DNA of 41,598 bases from Sedimentisphaerales bacterium (GTDB lineage: Bacteria > Planctomycetota > Phycisphaerae > Sedimentisphaerales > Anaerobacaceae): positions 1-41,598 of the forward strand of contig JAFGBG010000012.1 in assembly GCA_016933295.1 (NCBI GenBank), written 5' to 3'. Of the stretch, positions 15,416-21,563 are shown piece by piece; the first letter of the stretch is position 1; each line of letters begins with the position of its first letter. Under the pieces are notes generated by a model. The model did no database searches. It saw only the letters and a list, made by a program, of their open reading frames with translations, and had not been told where the DNA came from. The position numbers and the translations under genes are program-made.

Positions 15416-17926
15416 TTAAATTCTTATAGAAACAGGAATCTTAAGCATGTTTGCAACGGGTGTATATAAATCAACTGCTTGTTCAGGTGTATGTAGCGAA
15501 ACTATTAAAGAATAACGTGTTTTCCTATTCCATCTTCCAAGATGATGCCTTTCACGCCACCAACCAATAACAGGATAAATTCCAATTAAATTACAGGTTG
15601 CTATATTAGCCGCATTGCCTCTCCATATATCAGAATGTACTGTTCCAAGTTTCCTATTTTGGCTTCCAATCAACCAACGATCACTTCCGCTGTCAGGAGC
15701 AGTATCTCTATTATACTCTGCATCTCTTGCGGCATTATTGAGTCTTGCTAAGAAATCCCTTCTATCTTCATTGACAGAGTTAACGTCAAAACGTAATGCA
15801 TGTGATGCATACCGATACCGATCTCTCCAACCAATCTCACCTGGACCAGGCTCTATAAAGTAAGATAGCGTTACTTTCAATTCGACAGGTGTCTCACCGA
15901 GTTCAAGCAAAACTTCTTTTGGCCAAGGTAGCTCGTGGATATGCATATCTTTTGTGCAATAGACACTTCCAGAATCTTTTTTATCAAAGGGCTGTAAATA
16001 TTCTTGAGCAATCAAAGTTAAGCTGTTATTTGCACACCACATTGCTTTGTTAATATCAGGTAAGCCATATCCACAAACTCTCAACATATTTGCAATATCA
16101 GATTTAGAACTATCATCATTGATACCAAATTGTTGTTTCATCGTATTTGTCCACTGTGCAGAATGAATTATCAGGGCACGAATTGTTTCTGGCCAAGCCT
16201 CAGGATAAACAGCTTGTATTTGCGCAGCCATCCAAGCAGCTTGTGCTGTTGCAGCACTGGTGCCATGAATGGTATCAAATTGTCTTTCAGTTATTTTATA
16301 ATATGTTGTTAACAATTCTAAATCCTCGAGGTTACCAATAAAACCATCGGGGGCCTTGGAGAGATTACCACCTTCGAAAACTATTTCAGGCTTATAAGGC
16401 CATTTCTTTTTGTCCCAGATTAAAGATGTAGTGCTGTATGGAGATAATCCACCAGCAGGGGCAAGTATTTCATGGTCTTGACGTTCTGGATCTGAAATTT
16501 TTTCTTTAATCGTATATGCCCCAACTGTTAAAGCATTCCAAGATTGACCAGGATTTTCAACAGACTTTGTCTGGTTAGAATCCGGATATGCCATGTAATC
16601 TTGTCTATCTCTTACATTACCAGCTGAAACGATAAAAAGCCTTTGGTTATCATCGAAAGAGCCAGATGTAATATCATCAATTGCAGCAGACCACGAAGAA
16701 GGTCTGCCATATTTATCGTGGTCGACATCTTCTGGTGCTGTAACAGCCATGCAACTAATATGCGTGAGATTAGCTGACTTAATTTCGACCCTGCTGATGG
16801 CTTGTTGAGTAATTGCCCCCCATTCTTTTGGGTCATTATCCCCATGTGGAGGTAAAATTTTCACAGATTCCAATTTGTGATTTATCTCAACCTGATTTGA
16901 ATATCCAAGTTGACTTTGCAAATCACCATAGATTGCTAAACCGGCCATATTAGTCCCATGCCCATCGTGGTCTTCAGTTCCCCATTCCTGTTTGTGTGAG
17001 TGACAGTCATCATCTGCTAATATTGGAGATAACAATTCATGTCCATTATTAACACCTGTATCTAATATTGTTAATGCAACCTTGGTATTGGTATTTACTC
17101 GCAAGCGACCTCTTAAATCTTGCACCCATTGAGCTTGTTCTTTTGGAGAGAGTTCAACCCAAAATTCTGCAGTTTCTTTAGCAAGCCTTAATTCAGCAAT
17201 ACTATCGCTTGATTCTATTAGATTATTAAGAGCCTTGCTATCAGCCTTTACGAGAATAACAGCTCTTTCAGGAAAGAATAAAGTTTCATTTTGATACCCT
17301 ATTTCAAGACTTGCACAAAGTGCCTTAAATTCCTCTATAGCTTCTTTTGCTTCCTCTTTTGTAACTCCTGTTCTAAGCCATATCTCGCACCATTTCGCTG
17401 TCTTAATAGGTATTAAATCAAGTGGATCCTGCCAGAACGATTCTAAAATTGCCAAGCGAATATCTTCTATGCTATTAATTAATCTTTCGTGCCTTGGCTT
17501 TCCTGTCTTAGTATCTTCTTTCGAATATTGCTGAATTTTCTTAAGAAAATAACTTTCCTTACCTTGCGGTATATACACAGTAGCGACAATTACCTTTGCA
17601 TCGGCTTGGTCTATCTCTTTAACGTTTAGTAATCTTATTCCAGATTGAATATTCTCGAGACTTTGTATTACCAAGTCAGCATCAGCCTGACTTTTAAACT
17701 CAAGATAAATACCACTCTTTGTTGGAAGTGACACTGCGGTTCTTTGTTCCACAGTTTGTCTTGCACTACTCCATGCGTTTTCAAATTGACTCATTAGCCT
17801 CTTACTATGTTGCTGTCGATGCCTTTTTGGTATGTGTAATTGACCTCCGCCTCCAGCAGGTGAAGTATAGTTAGATTGCTCCGCTGAATCATTCAAGAAT
17901 ATATGTGGCAGCCTCTCCACAGCCAT
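15416..17926 (-). CDS. Cytoplasmic S8 family serine protease, IetS-like
   Basis: This is a subtilase with an intact catalytic triad: Asp289 in TILDTGVN, His323 in DGHGTNMAGL and Ser557 in HGTSAATAQAA, with the oxyanion Asn437 in IVSAGNV. The 836-residue product has no signal peptide and no autoprocessing propeptide. Instead an N-terminal domain of about 270 residues precedes the peptidase (begins RLPHIFL), and about 230 residues follow it. A cytoplasmic subtilase paired with an AAA ATPase is the IetA/IetS architecture, known from Agrobacterium plasmid stability and from anti-phage screens. It starts 7 bases after the ATPase stop, with AGGAGA overlapping the end of that gene, so the two are one operon. 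The gene is AT-rich relative to neighbours, suggesting transfer. The protease should be the toxic or effector part; that is inference. Confidence 0.88.
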   Translation of the reverse strand: MAVERLPHIFLNDSAEQSNYTSPAGGGGQLHIPKRHRQQHSKRLMSQFENAWSSARQTVEQRTAVSLPTKSGIYLEFKSQADADLVIQSLENIQSGIRLLNVKEIDQADAKVIVATVYIPQGKESYFLKKIQQYSKEDTKTGKPRHERLINSIEDIRLAILESFWQDPLDLIPIKTAKWCEIWLRTGVTKEEAKEAIEEFKALCASLEIGYQNETLFFPERAVILVKADSKALNNLIESSDSIAELRLAKETAEFWVELSPKEQAQWVQDLRGRLRVNTNTKVALTILDTGVNNGHELLSPILADDDCHSHKQEWGTEDHDGHGTNMAGLAIYGDLQSQLGYSNQVEINHKLESVKILPPHGDNDPKEWGAITQQAISRVEIKSANLTHISCMAVTAPEDVDHDKYGRPSSWSAAIDDITSGSFDDNQRLFIVSAGNVRDRQDYMAYPDSNQTKSVENPGQSWNALTVGAYTIKEKISDPERQDHEILAPAGGLSPYSTTSLIWDKKKWPYKPEIVFEGGNLSKAPDGFIGNLEDLELLTTYYKITERQFDTIHGTSAATAQAAWMAAQIQAVYPEAWPETIRALIIHSAQWTNTMKQQFGINDDSSKSDIANMLRVCGYGLPDINKAMWCANNSLTLIAQEYLQPFDKKDSGSVYCTKDMHIHELPWPKEVLLELGETPVELKVTLSYFIEPGPGEIGWRDRYRYASHALRFDVNSVNEDRRDFLARLNNAARDAEYNRDTAPDSGSDRWLIGSQNRKLGTVHSDIWRGNAANIATCNLIGIYPVIGWWRERHHLGRWNRKTRYSLIVSLHTPEQAVDLYTPVANMLKIPVSIRI

Positions 17927-17933
17927 ATTTTAA

Positions 17934-18893
17934 TTAAATTCTCCTTTTTCCGTAAGCGTTATGTCTGTCTTTAAGCATTGCTAAAAGATGCTCTCTAGTT
18001 ACTTTCTGTTTATCAGATAAAATAGTTTCCTTAATAGCATCATCACAGGCTTGTGCTATCTCACCATGGCTTAATTTTGTTGCATGCATAGCAATCTTTT
18101 CCGATGAAAATTGTCCTTTGAAAGTGCCGAGCCTATTATCAATAAGAACTGCAGATTCTTTTAGTGTAGGTAACTCATAATGAAGAACATCATCAAATCT
18201 TCTAAATAATGCTTGGTCAAGTAAAGTCAAATTATTTGTAGCAGCAATAATCAAACTATCTGATTTATCTTGCTCAATAAATTGCAAAAAAGCATTTAAT
18301 ACCCGCCTCATCTCACCAACATCATTGTCAAGTCCACGTTCTGCCCCGATAGCATCGAATTCATCAAAAAGATAAACTCCCTGTTGTTTACTAATAAGGT
18401 CAAATATCTGACGTAGCTTTGCGCTAGTTTCTCCCATATACTTTGTAACAAGTTTGTCCATTAGGATAGTATAAAATGGTAAGGAGAGCTGTTTGGCAAT
18501 TATCGAAGCAGTCATTGTTTTACCTGTGCCCGGAGGACCTGTAAGCAATAATTTACGACGATGGACAAGACCATGCTTTTTCAGTTTGTGCTGCTGTTTG
18601 TATTCTTTGAGAATTCTTTGAATTCTATTTTTCATAGAGTCAGACAACACAAGTTCACCCAAACGATGATTTGGTTCTGTTTCCAAAACCAAATCTTCAA
18701 GTTCGCGATGAAATGTAATTCTTACCGGTTTATGTTTAGCATGGTCAATAATAATTCGTATCTCATTTGCCACATCACCATGACCTTGCCTGGCCTCATG
18801 TGCCGCTATTTGAAGGGCAATAGTTGAAAATCGGTCCGGATCATTACCAAAGTGTGATTTTATTAATGTTTTTAATTGTTCTGCTGTAGCCAA
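17934..18893 (-). CDS. AAA+ ATPase, IetA-like partner of the subtilase
   Basis: The 319-residue product is a single-AAA ATPase of the Cdc48/FtsH/spastin type. It has Walker A GPPGTGKT at residues 119-126, Walker B VYLFDEFD at 173-180, the sensor-1 Asn in IIAATNNL near 220, paired arginines at 231-232 (ALFRRFD), and a sensor-2-like LSHGEIAQACDDAI stretch near 274-287. The first about 75 residues form a small helical domain with a HGDVANEIRIII stretch. The frame starts with TTG at 18893, supported by AGGAA about 7 bases upstream; no better ATG exists nearby. It lies directly upstream of the subtilase in one transcription unit. By analogy with IetA it may control or feed the protease, or restrain its toxicity. 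There is no membrane segment. Confidence 0.88.
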   Translation of the reverse strand: MATAEQLKTLIKSHFGNDPDRFSTIALQIAAHEARQGHGDVANEIRIIIDHAKHKPVRITFHRELEDLVLETEPNHRLGELVLSDSMKNRIQRILKEYKQQHKLKKHGLVHRRKLLLTGPPGTGKTMTASIIAKQLSLPFYTILMDKLVTKYMGETSAKLRQIFDLISKQQGVYLFDEFDAIGAERGLDNDVGEMRRVLNAFLQFIEQDKSDSLIIAATNNLTLLDQALFRRFDDVLHYELPTLKESAVLIDNRLGTFKGQFSSEKIAMHATKLSHGEIAQACDDAIKETILSDKQKVTREHLLAMLKDRHNAYGKRRI

Positions 18894-18933
18894 TTTAATT
18901 TCCTGAATAAATAATGGTCACACTAATACAACA

Positions 18934-18939
18934 ATTATA
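18934..18939 (-). promoter_or_regulatory. Possible -10 element (TATAAT) for the ATPase/protease operon
   Basis: The minus strand reads TATAAT at 18939-18934, about 41 bases before the TTG start of the ATPase. A weak TTGTCT lies 19 bases further upstream. The match is by eye and the spacer is slightly long, so this is only a candidate. Confidence 0.3.
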
Positions 18940-19192
18940 TTGGTTTCAACACCCTAAGAGACAATTTTTATCAAATATGATTGAACTATTATCTTATTTT
19001 CAAATTTCTTGTAAACCATAATTAATTCAAACTGGTATATTCACCCCAAAAACCTCAATTTTAATCAGTTCTTTTAGCACTCGCTCAAAGTTGCCAGCTC
19101 GTACTTTAATATCAATCTTCGCTGAATCTATAAATTATATAGTTTTAATCGTTTTTTGCTATTGCGGTAACTACGTAATTTTTCATAAAAAA

Positions 19193-19253
19193 TAGCGATT
19201 AGCTATTAGCTTTTAGCTATTAGCTGACAGCTTTCAGCCGTTAGTTTTCAGCC
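19193..19253. repeat. Degenerate 7-base tandem repeat, tract A
   Basis: Eight consecutive heptamers starting at 19193 read TAGCGAT, TAGCTAT, TAGCTTT, TAGCTAT, TAGCTGA, CAGCTTT, CAGCCGT and TAGTTTT, then CAGCC. The register is unbroken, and the AGC core is kept in seven of eight units. Confidence 0.9.
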
Positions 19254-19279
19254 TAAAAAAAAACGCAATACTCAATTCC

Positions 19280-19332
19280 TGCACGCCATACGCTATACGC
19301 TATCCGCTATACCCTGTACGCTGAACGCTGCC
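19280..19332. repeat. Degenerate 7-base tandem repeat, tract B
   Basis: Seven heptamers from 19280 read TGCACGC, CATACGC, TATACGC, TATCCGC, TATACCC, TGTACGC and TGAACGC, then TGCC. The consensus is TATACGC. The unit differs from tract A, but the period and the loose conservation are the same. Confidence 0.9.
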
Positions 19333-19342
19333 AAAAACATGC

Positions 19343-19374
19343 TGTAAGCTATAAGCTGAAAGCTGTAAGCTGTC
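19343..19374. repeat. Degenerate 7-base tandem repeat, tract C (inverted relative to A)
   Basis: Four heptamers from 19343 read TGTAAGC, TATAAGC, TGAAAGC and TGTAAGC, then TGTC. Their reverse complement (GCTTACA, GCTTTCA and so on) is the same family as tract A. GCTGAAAGCTG at 19355-19365 is the exact complement of CAGCTTTCAGC at 19228-19238. Confidence 0.88.
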
Positions 19375-19453
19375 TTCTATTTAATTAGGCGTTTTTCGGA
19401 GGGTAAATATTGATTGTTTTTTTTGAAAAAAAGTCTTTTTTTTCGTATGCTTG

Positions 19454-19549
19454 TCCTGAGTGCAACCGAAGGATCGTATGTAGCATGTCGTATGTTGCTT
19501 TTTGGCCTGAACGCCGAACGCTGTACCCTAAATCCTGCACCCTGAACCA
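19454..19549. repeat. REP-like element copy 3 and 7-base tracts D and E
   Basis: TCCTGAGTGCAACCGAAGGA at 19454-19473 is a degenerate copy of the element at 15233. Tract D follows at 19475-19495 (CGTATGT, AGCATGT, CGTATGT). Tract E at 19508-19549 has TGAACGC, CGAACGC, TGTACCC, TAAATCC, TGCACCC and TGAACCA, again in an unbroken 7-base register. Confidence 0.8.
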
Positions 19550-19741
19550 ACAACGTGCCGTATCAAGGACAATCTGCCGGAAAAACGCCGTTTTTGCTTG
19601 ATTTTTCGCCGGTTTTGCGTATGATAGTTACTGAACCACGGAGGGCTCACAGCGGGTAGCGGATAGAAAGGCAGAATGGGGGGAAACAGAATCAAATCAA
19701 AATGTAAAAGTAAAAAAGCAAAGTTACAGTTCAAAAACTTG

Positions 19742-19762
19742 CCCTGAGCGTAGCCGAACGGG
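19742..19762. repeat. REP-like element, copy 2
   Basis: CCCTGAGCGTAGCCGAACGGG matches the element at 15233-15253 with a single change (T to C). It sits upstream of the 9-base-unit tract. Confidence 0.7.
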
Positions 19763-19835
19763 TCAAAATTTAGGCCTTGCTGAACGAATTGGGCTTATGT
19801 ACTCATGCTCTTATGCACTTATGTGCCTCTGTGTG

Positions 19836-20050
19836 CTCTGTGTGCTCTGTGGCAAAAAAATGAAAAACGAAGCCAATTTAATTTAGCGGTCAGCGGATAG
19901 CGTATGGGGGATAGTTTTTTAAATGCTTGTTATCAAGTTAGTTATGTTAATAATGAGGTGGATTGTTTCTTTGTGCCTTTGCACCTTTGTGCCTTCAGAA
20001 CACCTCTGTATGCTCTGGGGCTCAAAAAAAATGGAAAACGAACCCAATTT
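19836..20050. repeat. Pair of about 45-base direct repeats
   Basis: Copy one (about 19836-19878) and copy two (about 20004-20050) share CTCTGT, TGCTCTG, a GGC or GGGCTC step, an A-run, ATGAAAAACGAA or ATGGAAAACGAA, and CCAATTT. Between them is a 7-base tract F (19884-19914: TAGCGGT, CAGCGGA, TAGCGTA, TGGGGGA, TAG) and an 8-base-unit tract (19969-19996). Confidence 0.75.
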
Positions 20051-20369
20051 TGACATATTTTTAAGGAATTTTTTGAAAACTGCAATAAATTCGGCATTAA
20101 AACTCGTCTTTACTAACGTTCATAACATCGGGAAGAAAAAAGCAGGACCGGCAGAAGAAGGAAGACAGTTAATGGCCAAAAAAGTCAATTCAGACTTCAA
20201 ATCGGCGGTTTTGCTAATACTGCGCGAAGATTTTTGCGCTTTGCGCAATGTTTTCACAAATTCCGGCCAATCAGCTTCTAAATCTGCTTCCAAAAATCCG
20301 GCACAAAAACAGAGGAAAAATAAAAAACCGCCGAAATCTCCCAAACCCGAAAAAATTGCAAAGACCTGA
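20028..20369 (+). CDS. Doubtful open frame arising from repeats, low confidence
   Basis: From an ATG within the repeat copy at about 20032 the frame reads MENEPNFDIFLRNFL and continues to a Lys/Pro/Ser-rich end (KPPKSPKPEK); the frame is open back to 19923. There is no recognisable domain and no signal peptide from this start, and its first third is made of dispersed repeat sequence (the 20066-20114 segment recurs at 11142-11190 without an open frame). The only hint that it is expressed is the strong terminator about 93 bases downstream. Most likely it is a spurious frame over a repeat, or a transcribed non-coding element. Confidence 0.15.
   Translation, partial: KMENEPNFDIFLRNFLKTAINSALKLVFTNVHNIGKKKAGPAEEGRQLMAKKVNSDFKSAVLLILREDFCALRNVFTNSGQSASKSASKNPAQKQRKNKKPPKSPKPEKIAKT
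20066..20114 (+). repeat. Copy 2 of dispersed repeat (first copy at 11142-11190)
   Basis: Similar to 11142-11190 along about 48 bases: TTTTTTGAAAA, CTGCAATAAATT, then AAAACTCGTCTTTACT. There is one single-base indel before the core and several substitutions. Confidence 0.6.
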
Positions 20370-20461
20370 TTTAACAAAGGGCATAAAAATACGGCGAACG
20401 CCGAAAAGGAAATGCTTATAACTTCTTCACTGAGAAATACTTACCCGCCCACCTTTAAGCT

Positions 20462-20500
20462 ACTGGAGGTGTATCTAAAAGATACACTTCCAGTTTTTTT
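20462..20500 (+). terminator. Strong intrinsic terminator
   Basis: ACTGGAGGTGTATCT at 20462-20476 pairs over all 15 positions (one G-U) with AGATACACTTCCAGT at 20480-20494 around an AAA loop, followed by a run of seven T (20494-20500). It acts on the plus strand, where the only upstream candidate transcript is the repeat region. On the minus strand there is no T-run after the stem. Confidence 0.85.
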
Positions 20501-20543
20501 CAAATTATCGCAGAATTGGTAACAATCAGAATTTGCCGGGCTT

Positions 20544-21092
20544 TTAACGCCAATCGCCCGGATAATAGACTTCTCGAGGATTTATGCGGAATGTTCTGCA
20601 CAATTCTTCCACGAGCACCTGCACCCTCTTAACCTGGCAATCGGACGGGCCGGCGGTTTTGCCATCTGCGATCACACAGATGCGGATAGTCTGGCCGCTG
20701 CCGTACCAGTTCCCGTCCGGTGTGGCGGACCATTGTCTTTGCCATTTTTCCGTCGATTGAATGTCGCCGTCGGAGCCTCCTGTGCCGTTACAAAGGCAGA
20801 AATGGCAATTTACATACTCGGGCTTGGAAAGGCCTTCTTCGAGGGCCATTTGCTCGATATTGCCGGACTTTGTGCCGCTGTAATAAATCTCAACGCGGTT
20901 CCAGCGATCCGGAGACTGCACAGCCTGAGAATGAATGGCATTTTGTACGGGATTGAGACGGCAATAGGTCCAGAGAGAAAAAGGACCGGCGGATGGAGGA
21001 TTATGCCCTGAGGCCATAAGAAGTGCGGCCCCGATTGTCATTGAAGCCAGTAGCGTTGCCAGGACTTTCGCAACCCTTGTCTGATTCGGCAT
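20544..21092 (-). CDS. Exported degenerate amidase/PGRP-fold protein, probably non-catalytic
   Basis: The 182-residue product has a signal peptide or anchor (about residues 8-28). Residues 64-181 follow the block pattern of N-acetylmuramoyl-L-alanine amidases of the Amidase_2/PGRP type: WNRVEIYYSGT (normally IHHSGT) at 64-74, CHFCLCNGTGGSDGDI (normally YHFVIGNG...GDGEI) at 96-111, WQRQ, IRICVIAD (normally GICLVGN), then PSDCQVKRVQVLVEEL and a final YYPGDW where GHRD would be. The zinc-binding His pair is Tyr-Tyr, the catalytic Tyr is Cys, and the last His is lost, so amidase activity is unlikely. It is rich in Cys, perhaps disulfide-bonded. The ATG at 21092 has AGGGA about 8 bases upstream. 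The fold call rests on pattern matching from memory. Confidence 0.6.
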   Translation of the reverse strand: MPNQTRVAKVLATLLASMTIGAALLMASGHNPPSAGPFSLWTYCRLNPVQNAIHSQAVQSPDRWNRVEIYYSGTKSGNIEQMALEEGLSKPEYVNCHFCLCNGTGGSDGDIQSTEKWQRQWSATPDGNWYGSGQTIRICVIADGKTAGPSDCQVKRVQVLVEELCRTFRINPREVYYPGDWR

Positions 21093-21563
21093 AGTTACAT
21101 CCCTGATAGTGCCCGTTTAACGTATTGTAAAAATCATCCTTGAATACGGTGGCCCAAGAGCCGATAGAATAAATGTCCCGAATCTTAGATCAGCCCTTTT
21201 GTCCGACAGATAAGGGGGCAAATTTATACTATCACAAATAAACTCCTTTTATATAAGGTAAACATCGGCACTCGCCAAGGTTTAACTGTAAATTTTGTAA
21301 AAAATAATTCTCTATTTTATCCGTCAAACAAAAAATATTACAACCCCATCCCCCTAAAAGGGATAATTTCCCATCGTTTTTTGGATGAATCGTGCGGCAA
21401 AAATTCTGGAATTATTAATTGACCTCAATAGCTACAAATATGTTGCTTTATATACTTATTACATGTAATATTTCCCCAACCAAATTCAAGACGAGGTTTT
21501 CCGGCAGTATTACAGACGATAAAAGTTGGTAATTCGGCTTAAACGAACTGAAAAGGAAATGCA
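21093..21563. other. 471-base divergent intergenic region
   Basis: It separates the pseudo-amidase gene (minus) from the DUF4954 gene (plus) and must hold both promoters. It is AT-rich from 21220 to 21480. No RNA element or repeat was recognised. A ribosome binding site (AAAAGGA) lies 6 bases before 21564. Confidence 0.5.

Larger units (their letters stand above)
18894..20543. other. Repeat-rich 1.65-kb region without a convincing gene
   Basis: From 18894 to about 19190 the sequence is AT-rich with no gene seen. From 19193 to 19914 there are at least seven tracts of degenerate 7-base units, then 8- and 9-base-unit tracts (19791-19853 and 19969-19996), two REP-like elements, and a pair of about 45-base direct repeats (19836-19878 and 20004-20050). 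A 148-codon frame (19923-20369) crosses some of these repeats. The region ends in a strong terminator at 20462-20500. Confidence 0.8.

Noticed and set aside
19193-19374. CRISPR array
   Set aside because: Units are 7 bases long without spacers, and no cas genes are nearby.
19923-20031. N-terminal part of the 148-codon frame as a membrane protein
   Set aside because: The hydrophobic start and Cys-rich part come from the TTTGTGCC-type repeat tract, so it is best treated as repeat DNA.
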